Below the pieces are notes generated by a model. The model did not search any database and was not told the origin of the DNA. It saw only the letters and a program-made list of their open reading frames with translations. Positions 15,830-23,466 of a stretch of DNA of 64,000 nt are shown here, piece after piece. The position numbers were made by a program, and so were the translations under genes. Each line of letters starts with the position of its first letter. The stretch's first letter is position 1. This DNA is from Bin18 sp965200355 (GTDB lineage: Bacteria > Desulfobacterota > Binatia > Bin18), in contig OZ241351.1 of NCBI GenBank assembly GCA_965200355.1, positions 3,765,930 to 3,829,929 on the forward strand. Direction: 5' to 3'.

Positions 15830-18541
15830 CTAGTGGGCCTCGGCCCAGTTCCGCCCAACGCCGATATCAACCCGGAGCGGAACCTTGAGGACCCTCACCC
15901 CTTCCATGCGCTCACGGACGAGGGCTTGTATGCGCGCCAACTCTGTGTCTGGCACTTCAAATAATAACTCGTCATGGACTTGGATAAGCATGCGCGTCTG
16001 TAACTGCTCCTGACTGAGCTGGCGCGCAATGGTGACCATGGCCACTTTGATGAGATCCGCCGCGGTTCCCTGGATAGGGGTGTTAATCGCGATCCGCTCT
16101 GCCGCACTGGCCAGTTGTGGGCTGGTACTCCCCAGGTCTGGCACGTCCCGACGGCGACCAAACAGCGTCGTGACATAGCCGCATTCTTTGACCTGGACCA
16201 GCGTTTCCTCCATATAGGTCTTAATCCCACCGTAGCGACGAAAATACTGGTCGATATACGCCTGGGCGGTCTTAAACGGAATGCGTAAAGTCCGGGCCAG
16301 GCGTCGCGCGCCCATGCCGTAGATCAGTCCGAAATTAATCGTCTTGGCCTCACGCCGCTGCTCACTCGACACGGCGTCTATGGGGGTCTCAAAAATCTCT
16401 GCCGCGGTGCGGGCATGGACATCCTGACCAGTGCGAAAAGATTCGACCAGGACCGGGTCCTGGCTCAGATGAGCCAGGAGGCGCAGCTCAATCTGCGAGT
16501 AGTCCGCAGACAGGAGGCTCCAGCCGGGTTCCGGCACAAAGGCCGTTCGGATGCGTCGCCCCTCTTCACTCCGAACCGGGATATTCTGCAAGTTCGGATT
16601 GCTGGACGACAGCCGGCCCGTGGCTGTCACGGTCTGGTTAAACGACGTATGCACGCGACCAGTGTCGGCGCGGATGAGCTTGGGCAAGGAGTCCACATAG
16701 GTGCTCTGGAGTTTGGCAAAGCTCCGATAGGCGAGAATTTTCTCCGGCAGCGGATATTCTTCAGCCAGACGCTCAAGCACGGATGAATCGGTTGACGAGC
16801 CCGTCTTCGTCTTTTTGCCGCGAGGCAGGCCGAGTTTATCAAACAGGATATGCTGCAATTGCTTTGGCGAGGCGATATTAAACGGCTCTCCAGCCATCGC
16901 ATGAATTTCCGCTTCGAGCCGGGCACGCTGCTGCCTGAATTCGTCAGACAGGCGCGCCAGTACCCCGGTGTCCACCCGCATCCCGGTTCGTTCCATCTGA
17001 GCTAAAACCTGGACGAGCGGTGTTTCAATATCGGCGAACAAGTCGGCCATGCCTTCCGCTTCGACTCTCGGGAATAAACGGCGCGCCAGCCGGAGGGTGA
17101 TATCGGCGTCTTCGCCGGCATAGCGCGTGGCCTCTTCGACCGACACGTCAGCAAAGTTCTTTTTTGCGCCGTCTGTCACCGCTTCATACGAGACCATTGT
17201 GTAGCGGAGATGTTCCTGGGCGAGGTCATTCAGGTTATGGCGTTGGGTGGGGTGTAATAGATAAGAGGCCAGCATGGTGTCCGCCAGACGATTGCGCGAG
17301 TGCAGGCCGTAGTTGGCTAAGACCATAAGATCATATTTCAGATTCTGACCAATCAGGGTCAGCGTGGGGTCGGCAAAAAGCGTGCGCAGCGCGTGGAGCG
17401 TTGTTTCTCGGAGCATGTGAGGGGCGGCATCGTCTGAGCGGTGCGCAACCGGAATATACCAGGCCTGCTGCTCTTCAATAGCGAGCGAAATGCCGACTAG
17501 CTGGGCATCAAGCGGGTTGAGGGCGGTTGTCTCGGTATCAAGACAGTAGGTTTTGGCCGCCTGGATTTTCTGCACGATGGAGTCAAGCTGCTTTGCCGTG
17601 CGGATGGTTTCGTAATCCCCAGGTGGTTCTACCGGCTCGTTCTGGGCGTCGCTTTCGTCATCGAGCGAAAACTCCCAACTCGTGTCTGTGTCCAAATCTG
17701 TCAGAAAGCGACGGAATTCAAACTCGGTGAAAAGCTCCCGGAGACTGTCGTGGTCCGGTTCTGTCACGGCGAGGTCTTCGAGCGCCGGCGTCAGCGGAAC
17801 GTCTTGCTTGAGCGTCGCCAGCGTTTTCGATAGGCGGGCCAATTCCACATGCTTTCGTATCCGCTCTCCAAGCTTCCCTTTGATCGCCGCCGCATTATTC
17901 AGAACGCCATCGAGGTTTTGCCACTGCGTAATCAGCTTGAGGGCGGTCTTCTCACCAACACCAGGGATACCGGGGATATTGTCAGTGGCGTCGCCCATCA
18001 AAGCCTGCACTTCGACCACGCGGCCTGGCTCAACGCCGAATTTCGCCTGGACTTCCGCCGGACCGATACGCCGGTCGCGCATGGTATCGAGCATACTGAC
18101 TCGCTCCGAGACGAGCTGCATCAAGTCTTTATCCCCGGAAACAATAACCACCTCCACGCCGTTCCGCTCCCAGCGTGTCGCCAGGGTGGCGATAATGTCG
18201 TCGGCCTCATAGCCGGCGAGTTCAAGAATAGGGATGTGATAGGCGTGGACAATATCCTTGATACGGGGAATCTGGACCCGCAACTCATCCGGCATTTTGG
18301 TCCGGTTGGCCTTATACTCTGGATAGATATTGTGGCGAAAATTCTTTCCTGGAGAGTCAAACACCATCCCCAGATGGCTGGGGGCGTACTCCGTATGGAT
18401 ACGCTGGAGCATATTCACAAAACCAAAGATCGCGTTGGTTGGGAATCCCTGCGAGCTGGTCAGCTTCCGCACCGCATAAAAGGCCCGGTAGATATACGAC
18501 TGCCCATCAATGAGGAAGACGGGAGTGGATGTTGATGTCAC
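15830..18541 (-). CDS. polA: DNA polymerase I
   Basis: The protein is about 903 aa with all three domains. The 5'-3' exonuclease (about 1-300) has FLIDGQSYIYRAFYA and VSGDKDLMQLV. The 3'-5' exonuclease (about 330-510) keeps its metal ligands in YCLDTETTAL, GQNLKYDLM and YAGEDADITL, so proofreading looks intact. The polymerase domain has LLSADYSQIELRLLAHLS, RREAKTINFGLIYG and MLIQVHDELLFEV. The start is set at GTG 18541 because longer versions would run into the tRNA-Gly gene; no strong ribosome-binding site is seen. It ends in TAG. Confidence 0.93.
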   Translation of the reverse strand: MTSTSTPVFLIDGQSYIYRAFYAVRKLTSSQGFPTNAIFGFVNMLQRIHTEYAPSHLGMVFDSPGKNFRHNIYPEYKANRTKMPDELRVQIPRIKDIVHAYHIPILELAGYEADDIIATLATRWERNGVEVVIVSGDKDLMQLVSERVSMLDTMRDRRIGPAEVQAKFGVEPGRVVEVQALMGDATDNIPGIPGVGEKTALKLITQWQNLDGVLNNAAAIKGKLGERIRKHVELARLSKTLATLKQDVPLTPALEDLAVTEPDHDSLRELFTEFEFRRFLTDLDTDTSWEFSLDDESDAQNEPVEPPGDYETIRTAKQLDSIVQKIQAAKTYCLDTETTALNPLDAQLVGISLAIEEQQAWYIPVAHRSDDAAPHMLRETTLHALRTLFADPTLTLIGQNLKYDLMVLANYGLHSRNRLADTMLASYLLHPTQRHNLNDLAQEHLRYTMVSYEAVTDGAKKNFADVSVEEATRYAGEDADITLRLARRLFPRVEAEGMADLFADIETPLVQVLAQMERTGMRVDTGVLARLSDEFRQQRARLEAEIHAMAGEPFNIASPKQLQHILFDKLGLPRGKKTKTGSSTDSSVLERLAEEYPLPEKILAYRSFAKLQSTYVDSLPKLIRADTGRVHTSFNQTVTATGRLSSSNPNLQNIPVRSEEGRRIRTAFVPEPGWSLLSADYSQIELRLLAHLSQDPVLVESFRTGQDVHARTAAEIFETPIDAVSSEQRREAKTINFGLIYGMGARRLARTLRIPFKTAQAYIDQYFRRYGGIKTYMEETLVQVKECGYVTTLFGRRRDVPDLGSTSPQLASAAERIAINTPIQGTAADLIKVAMVTIARQLSQEQLQTRMLIQVHDELLFEVPDTELARIQALVRERMEGVRVLKVPLRVDIGVGRNWAEAH

Positions 18542-18568
18542 AACGTCACTGCGGTAGGTGAGGGGAAA

Positions 18569-18642
18569 AGCGGGTGACCGGGATCGAACCGGCGACCTTG
18601 TGCTTGGCAAGCACACGCTCTAGCCAGCTGAGCTACACCCGC
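18569..18642 (-). tRNA. tRNA-Gly (anticodon GCC)
   Basis: Minus-strand acceptor GCGGGTG (18642-18636) pairs with CACCCGC near the 3' end, with U as discriminator. The anticodon loop TTGCCAA gives GCC, and the T-arm contains GGTTCGATCCC. CCA is not encoded. It lies 27 nt upstream of the polA start and may share its transcript. Confidence 0.95.
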
Positions 18643-18666
18643 GTTGAGCGCATTAGTTAGAGGCTG

Positions 18667-18694
18667 AATCTACCACACCTCAGCCGAGAGTCAA
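18667..18694 (-). promoter_or_regulatory. Sigma70-type promoter of tRNA-Gly (and possibly polA)
   Basis: Minus strand: TTGACT (18694-18689), 16-nt spacer, TAGATT (18672-18667), about 25 nt before the tRNA 5' end. Confidence 0.65.
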
Positions 18695-18720
18695 CTGCAA
18701 GTAAGGAGGAAACGTGTCCT

Positions 18721-19224
18721 TTATTGAAGGCTGTGTTTCCTCTTTTCGGTCGGGTCTTGGTCTGCGCCGACGGCGGTCCCGGTATGACCAAAGCCGCCGT
18801 GACGCTGGGTGGAACGGAGCGTATCGACTTCAGTCCAACGGGCTCGGACCACTGGAGCGACGACGAGCTGGGCGATACGGTCGCCCGGCTTCACCTCAAC
18901 CGGTTTGTCACCGAGGTTGATGAGTACCACTTTCACCTCTTCCCGATAATCCGTATCAATCGTTCCCGGCGCGTTCAGGATGGTGAGCCCCTGGCGCAAG
19001 GCGAGTCCGCTGCGGGGACGCACCTGAGCTTCGTAATCCTGCGGCAGGGCTAAAGCGAATCCGGTTGGAATGAGACACCGCTGGAGCGGAGCAAGGACCA
19101 CGCTTTCCGTCAGCGCTGCCGCAATATCCATCCCGGCAGAGCCGGGGGTCATATAGCGGGGGAGCGGGACCGGCGGTGCGCCTTCCTCCTGGCGCAGGCG
19201 CGTAATGGGCACGACAATCTCCAC
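18721..19224 (-). CDS. dut: Deoxyuridine 5'-triphosphate nucleotidohydrolase
   Basis: This 167-aa trimeric dUTPase has the five motifs in order: PGSAGMDIAA, RPRSGLALRQG, NAPGTIDTDYREE, RIAQLVVAPV and the C-terminal arm RHGGFGHTG. It hydrolyses dUTP to dUMP, protecting DNA from uracil and feeding dTMP synthesis. It lies 33 nt downstream of pnp, closing the large translation operon. Confidence 0.95.
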   Translation of the reverse strand: MEIVVPITRLRQEEGAPPVPLPRYMTPGSAGMDIAAALTESVVLAPLQRCLIPTGFALALPQDYEAQVRPRSGLALRQGLTILNAPGTIDTDYREEVKVVLINLGDKPVEVKPGDRIAQLVVAPVVRARWTEVDTLRSTQRHGGFGHTGTAVGADQDPTEKRKHSLQ

Positions 19225-19257
19225 CCGAGAGTGCTCCTGTGGCGGTGCGCCGTTTTG

Positions 19258-21351
19258 CTAGTGTGCCGCGTTCTGCTCTGCCAGGGCTTCACGCCGGCTG
19301 AGACGAATTTTCCCCTGCTTATCGATCTCGAGGACTTTGACCGTAATCTCGTCTCCCTCATCAACAATATCGGTCACCTGCCGCACGCGCTCGGGCGCAA
19401 GCTGAGAGATGTGCACGAGCCCTTCTTTCCCCGGCAGAATTTCGACAAAAGCGCCAAAATCGACCACCTTTTTGACCGTTCCGGTATACAGCTTGCCGAT
19501 CTCCGCATCCGCGGTGACCGCGTCAATTTTGCTGATCGCCCGCTCCATGGAGTCCCCGTCAAAGGAGGCAATAGACACCGTTCCGTCATCTTCGACATCA
19601 ATTTTCACTCCGGTCTCTTCGACAATGGAGCGGATCATTTTTCCGCCTGGGCCGATGAGGTCACGAATTTTATCCGGCTTGATTTTCAAGGTCAGTATGC
19701 GCGGGGCATGTTCTGCGACCTGCTCCCGCGGCGTTTCAAGCGACTCGGCCATCTTGTCCAGAATATGCAGCCGCCCGTCACGGGCCTGGTATAGGGCCTG
19801 GCGCATGATTTCACGCGTGACGCCGGCAATTTTAATGTCCATTTGCAGCGCGGTAATCCCGGCGGCTGTGCCGGCAACCTTGAAGTCCATATCGCCCAGA
19901 TGATCCTCATCACCGAGAATATCACTCAGAATCCGGACCTCTGCCCCTTCTTTGATCAGGCCCATCGCAATGCCAGCAACTGGGGCCACAATGGGGACAC
20001 CAGCGTCCATCAGGGAAAGCGCGCCGCTGCACACCGTGGCCATAGAAGAAGAGCCGTTTGATTCCAGAATTTCCGAAACGGTCCGCACCGTATAGGGGAA
20101 GGTCTCGCCGAGTGGCAGCACGGCCAGCAGCGCTCGTTCGGCCAGGGCACCGTGTCCAATCTCTCGCCGTCCAGGATTCCGCAACGGACGGGCTTCTCCC
20201 ACGCTAAAGGGCGGAAAGTTATAGTGCAGCATGAATCTCTTGTACTGCTCGCCAATCAGGGCATCGACCCGTTGTTCGTCTGCGGCGGTGCCCAGGGTTG
20301 AAACCGCCAGGGCTTGCGTCTCCCCTCGGGTAAAAAGCGCTGAACCGTGTGTGCGCGGCAAGACGCCGACCTCACACGTAATAGGCCGAACGTCCGTCAG
20401 GCCTCGCCCGTCTACTCGCCGGCTCTCGTCAACAATCGCCTGACGCATGATGGTGCCGGTCAATTTCTCCAGGGCAGTGGCGATGTCCTCGTCTCGGTCG
20501 GTGAACTCTTCCTTGAGTGCCTCAGCCGCTTCTTTCTTGGCAGCCTTGATAGCAGCTCCGCGTTCGAGTTTCGCCCCAATCGTCAGAGCAGTCCCGAGCT
20601 TGTGGGCGGCGGCGGCCCGCACCCGGTCGGCGAGCTCGGTGTCAGTCACCGGCTCGGCAAACCCACGTTTTGGCTTGCCAGCGACCCGGACAAGTTCGTC
20701 CTGCGCATCAAGGACCGGCGCAACGGCTTCCTGAGCGAGGAACAGCGCCTCAAGCATGGCTTCTTCAGGCACGATGCGGGCGCCACCCTCTACCATGACA
20801 ATGGCGTCCCGGCCAGCGGCCACAAAGAGATTGATATCGCTGTCCTGGAACTGGCTCTGCAAGGGATTCACCACCAGTTCTCCGCGTAAGCGCCCGACCC
20901 GGACCCCGGCAATGGGCCCCCGGAACGGCACGTCGGAGACGTGCAGAGCCGCAGAAGCCCCAATTAAGGCCAACGTATCGGCGTCGTTTTCTCGGTCAAC
21001 CGACAGGACCGACGCAACAATCTGGGTCTCGCAGGCGAAGCCCTTGGGAAAGAGCGGGCGAATAGCCCGGTCTACAACCCGCGAGGTGAGCACTTCTCGC
21101 TCTGACGGACGGCCTTCCCGCTTGAAAAATCCCCCAGGAATTTTTCCCGCGGCATAGGTGCGTTCCTGGTAATCGACAGTGAGCGGGAAAAAGTCGATCC
21201 CCTCACGCGGCGCGTCCGATGCCACCGCAGTGACCAAGACCACGGTTTCCCCGTACTGGACGAGGGCGGCGCCGCTCGTTTGCTTGGCAAGACGCCCGGT
21301 TTCAATAGAGAGCAGACGGCCGTAGTATTCCATTTCGATCTTTTTATACAT
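19258..21351 (-). CDS. pnp: Polyribonucleotide nucleotidyltransferase (PNPase)
   Basis: The 697-aa protein has two RNase PH domains (the second with DGRGLTDVRPI and GEPYTVRTVSEILESNGSSSMA-like content), then a KH domain (RDLIGPGGKMIRSI) and an S1 domain (YTGTVKKVVDFGAFVEILPGKEGLVH, given here in part). It degrades RNA phosphorolytically from the 3' end in the degradosome. The upstream gap to rpsO carries an unusual 15-bp tandem repeat. It starts at ATG 21351. Confidence 0.96.
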   Translation of the reverse strand: MYKKIEMEYYGRLLSIETGRLAKQTSGAALVQYGETVVLVTAVASDAPREGIDFFPLTVDYQERTYAAGKIPGGFFKREGRPSEREVLTSRVVDRAIRPLFPKGFACETQIVASVLSVDRENDADTLALIGASAALHVSDVPFRGPIAGVRVGRLRGELVVNPLQSQFQDSDINLFVAAGRDAIVMVEGGARIVPEEAMLEALFLAQEAVAPVLDAQDELVRVAGKPKRGFAEPVTDTELADRVRAAAAHKLGTALTIGAKLERGAAIKAAKKEAAEALKEEFTDRDEDIATALEKLTGTIMRQAIVDESRRVDGRGLTDVRPITCEVGVLPRTHGSALFTRGETQALAVSTLGTAADEQRVDALIGEQYKRFMLHYNFPPFSVGEARPLRNPGRREIGHGALAERALLAVLPLGETFPYTVRTVSEILESNGSSSMATVCSGALSLMDAGVPIVAPVAGIAMGLIKEGAEVRILSDILGDEDHLGDMDFKVAGTAAGITALQMDIKIAGVTREIMRQALYQARDGRLHILDKMAESLETPREQVAEHAPRILTLKIKPDKIRDLIGPGGKMIRSIVEETGVKIDVEDDGTVSIASFDGDSMERAISKIDAVTADAEIGKLYTGTVKKVVDFGAFVEILPGKEGLVHISQLAPERVRQVTDIVDEGDEITVKVLEIDKQGKIRLSRREALAEQNAAH

Positions 21352-21394
21352 ATCTTCCTTCGGTTTTTTACGCGCCCCAGCCCTGACGGCGCAG

Positions 21395-21461
21395 CAACAA
21401 CTCTTCCGACAACAACTCTTCCGACAACAACTCTTCCGACAACAACTCTTCCGACAACAAC
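21395..21461. repeat. 15-bp tandem repeat between rpsO and pnp
   Basis: CAACAACTCTTCCGA is repeated four times without mismatch (21395-21454), followed by a partial fifth copy to 21461. In the pnp mRNA leader each copy reads UCGGAAGAGUUGUUG. Confidence 0.97.
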
Positions 21462-21485
21462 GGACAAAAGCAGTGAGAATGTGAA

Positions 21486-21752
21486 CTAACGTCGCAGGCC
21501 GAGACGTTGGAGTATACTGCGATAGCGCTGTATGTCTTTACTCCGCAGGTAGTCAAGCAAACGCCGCCGCCGGCCGACCATTTTCAGCAGGCCGCGCCGA
21601 GAGAGGTGATCCTTTTTATGGATTTTGAAATGCTCAGTGAGGTAGACGATCTTTTTGGTCAGAATGGCAATTTGTACTTCGGGTGAGCCGGTATCCATAT
21701 CGTGCACCCGAAACTGACTGATGGTTTCGCTTTTCTGTTCAGCCTCCTGCAT
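21486..21752 (-). CDS. rpsO: 30S ribosomal protein S15
   Basis: The 88-aa protein has the S15 pattern FRVHDMDTGSPEVQIA, LTEHFKIHKKDHLSRRGL, VGRRRRLLDYLRSKD and a C-terminal YRSILQRLGLRR. It binds 16S rRNA at the three-way junction and nucleates the platform. In E. coli rpsO-pnp is a conserved pair and S15 represses its own translation. Here the mRNA leader is almost pure purine. It lies about 100 nt after truB. Confidence 0.97.
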   Translation of the reverse strand: MQEAEQKSETISQFRVHDMDTGSPEVQIAILTKKIVYLTEHFKIHKKDHLSRRGLLKMVGRRRRLLDYLRSKDIQRYRSILQRLGLRR

Positions 21753-21800
21753 AGGTCTTCCTTCTTTCTTCTTCTTTCACTTCCTGTTTCCTATTTCTTC
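21753..21800 (-). promoter_or_regulatory. Polypurine leader of rpsO
   Basis: Read on the minus strand, nearly all bases in this 48-nt stretch just before the rpsO start are A or G, with several overlapping GGAA/GGAAG Shine-Dalgarno-like units. No stable hairpin is visible. Confidence 0.6.
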
Positions 21801-21853
21801 TTTCGCCTTGATTATGCCTGTCGTTTTTAACACGCTGTTTTCTTAGTGTAAAG

Positions 21854-22738
21854 TTAGAAGACCCGGGCGATTTTCCAGGCTCCCTGCCCGGCGGTGACAA
21901 TGGCGATTAATTCCTGCTCTGCATTCAGAATTCGGGCCGTCTCTCCGCTAGCGGGGGCTACGGGCAGTCGCTGTAAAACGGCCTGCTGACCGTGGCGAAT
22001 GAGCGCCGCTTCCGAGGCTGAGACCAGAAAGGTCCGGTATGCCTGGGTGGCTGGGGCTAATGAGAGCAGGGGGAGCGGCTGTCCCGGCTGTGGGTGCTGG
22101 ACCTGCGAGAGCGGGATGGCCTGGTCTATGGTGAACGCCCCAAAAGTCGTCCGCCGGAGACTCGTCAGATGGGCGAGACTGTTCAGAGCCATTCCGATAT
22201 CGACGGCCAGGACCCGGATATAAGCGCCCTTTGAGCACGAGACAGAAAAGTGTATGGCGTGCGGCCCTCCGAGCGTCAGAGCCAAGTGGGACACCTGCAC
22301 CCGACGTGGCTCACGCTCCACCGCAATGCCTTGGCGGGCCAGTTTGTACAGCGGGACCCCTTTGCGTTTCAGTGCGGAATACATAGGCGGAGTCTGCCAG
22401 TAGTCGCCGATAAACCGCTGCTCAATCTGCCTCAAAAGCGTTGGGGTGCAGTCTGGAACAGGTGCCGTGTTCGTGACCGTCCCGGTGCAGTCAAGCGTGT
22501 CGGTCTCAACGCCGAGTTGGAGCGTTCCGGTATAGGATTTTCGGGCCGCCATGAGAAACTGCGAGAGTTTGGTGCCCGCCCCGAGACAAATGGGCAGCAG
22601 GCCACTGGCAAAGGGGTCAAGCGTCCCGAGATGGCCAATTTTTTTGACCCGTAGCGCCTTTTTGAGAATCCGAACAACCTCCGCAGAGGTCGGTCCTGTC
22701 GGCTTGTCAATCAGCAGGAGACCATCAAATCCGGCCAC
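21854..22738 (-). CDS. truB: tRNA pseudouridine-55 synthase
   Basis: The protein is 294 aa. The catalytic Asp lies in HLGTLDPFASGLLP. GLLLIDKPTGPTS is the N-terminal motif, and SVSCSKGAYIRVLAVDIG and LTSLRRTTFGAF are further family blocks. It isomerises U55 in the T-loop of tRNAs. The start overlaps the rbfA stop region by one base, as is usual in this operon. Confidence 0.95.
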   Translation of the reverse strand: MAGFDGLLLIDKPTGPTSAEVVRILKKALRVKKIGHLGTLDPFASGLLPICLGAGTKLSQFLMAARKSYTGTLQLGVETDTLDCTGTVTNTAPVPDCTPTLLRQIEQRFIGDYWQTPPMYSALKRKGVPLYKLARQGIAVEREPRRVQVSHLALTLGGPHAIHFSVSCSKGAYIRVLAVDIGMALNSLAHLTSLRRTTFGAFTIDQAIPLSQVQHPQPGQPLPLLSLAPATQAYRTFLVSASEAALIRHGQQAVLQRLPVAPASGETARILNAEQELIAIVTAGQGAWKIARVF

Positions 22739-23085
22739 TAGCGGCCTTCCTGTTTGATTTGATGAAAGAGATTTTCCAGGTGATTGACCTCATCCAGGGT
22801 AGTGTCATAGAGAAATTCCAGCGTTGGAGTATAGCGGAGTTGCAGCCGGGAGGCCACCTGACGGCGGATATAGCCAGCCGCACTCTGGAGACCGGCCAGG
22901 GCCTCTGCCCGGGTTTCGTCTTGGAGGGTGCGCACGAAGATACGCGCCAGGCGCAAATCAGGGCTCAGGGTCGCGGCAGTCACAGTGACCCCGCTGACCC
23001 TGGGGTCTTTCACTTCCCGCAAGACAATATCGGCGACCGCGTGGAGAAGCAGACCACTCACCCGCTCAGGACGACGGACAGGCAT
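22738..23085 (-). CDS. rbfA: 30S ribosome-binding factor A
   Basis: The 115-aa KH-type protein has RRPERVSGLLLHAVADIVLREVKDPR (quoted in part: VREVKDPR-type motif), DLRLARIFVRTL and a C-terminal LRYTPTLEFLYDTTLD. RbfA assists 16S rRNA 5'-end maturation in cold and normal growth. It lies between ylxP and truB. Confidence 0.94.
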   Translation of the reverse strand: MPVRRPERVSGLLLHAVADIVLREVKDPRVSGVTVTAATLSPDLRLARIFVRTLQDETRAEALAGLQSAAGYIRRQVASRLQLRYTPTLEFLYDTTLDEVNHLENLFHQIKQEGR

Positions 23086-23094
23086 AGCACTCTT

Positions 23095-23382
23095 CTAGTA
23101 ATGGAGAACTTCGACCTGGGTTTCCCCCAGCTCAGCGACGTGCAACCGTTCAATAAAGTGCGTCACTGCCTGTAAGGCCCCCTCAACATAGGCATGGTCG
23201 GAGCCAACCTGGCAAACGGCCAGAGCAATGGTTTGCCACTGGTCTTGCTCTGCGCACTCGGCAATAGAAACATTGAACTCGTTTCGGACGCGGCTCTTGA
23301 TCTTGCGCACAACGCTACGTTTCTCTTTTAAGGAATGACTCGCATGACAGTAAAGAATCAGTCGGAGCACGCCCACAACCAT
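23095..23382 (-). CDS. ylxP: DUF503 family protein (YlxP)
   Basis: This 95-aa protein starts at ATG 23382 with VVGVLRLILYCHASHSLKEKRSVVRKI (shown in part: HSLKEKRSVV is the DUF503 hallmark). FNVSIAECAEQDQWQTIALAV and a C-terminal strand follow. In other bacteria YlxP/DUF503 lies between infB and rbfA, as here, and may help ribosome assembly; its biochemical role is not established. Confidence 0.9.
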   Translation of the reverse strand: MVVGVLRLILYCHASHSLKEKRSVVRKIKSRVRNEFNVSIAECAEQDQWQTIALAVCQVGSDHAYVEGALQAVTHFIERLHVAELGETQVEVLHY

Positions 23383-23466
23383 CGGCCACCTCCGAGAAGG
23401 TACATGAACAGGCCGGCCGCAGACCAGTCTCCCTATTCGCACCCCCCCGCTTTCTCCAGGAGTCGG

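Noticed and set aside
18542..18616. Longer N-terminus of DNA polymerase I
   Set aside because: It would run into the tRNA-Gly gene, and the added residues do not fit the family.
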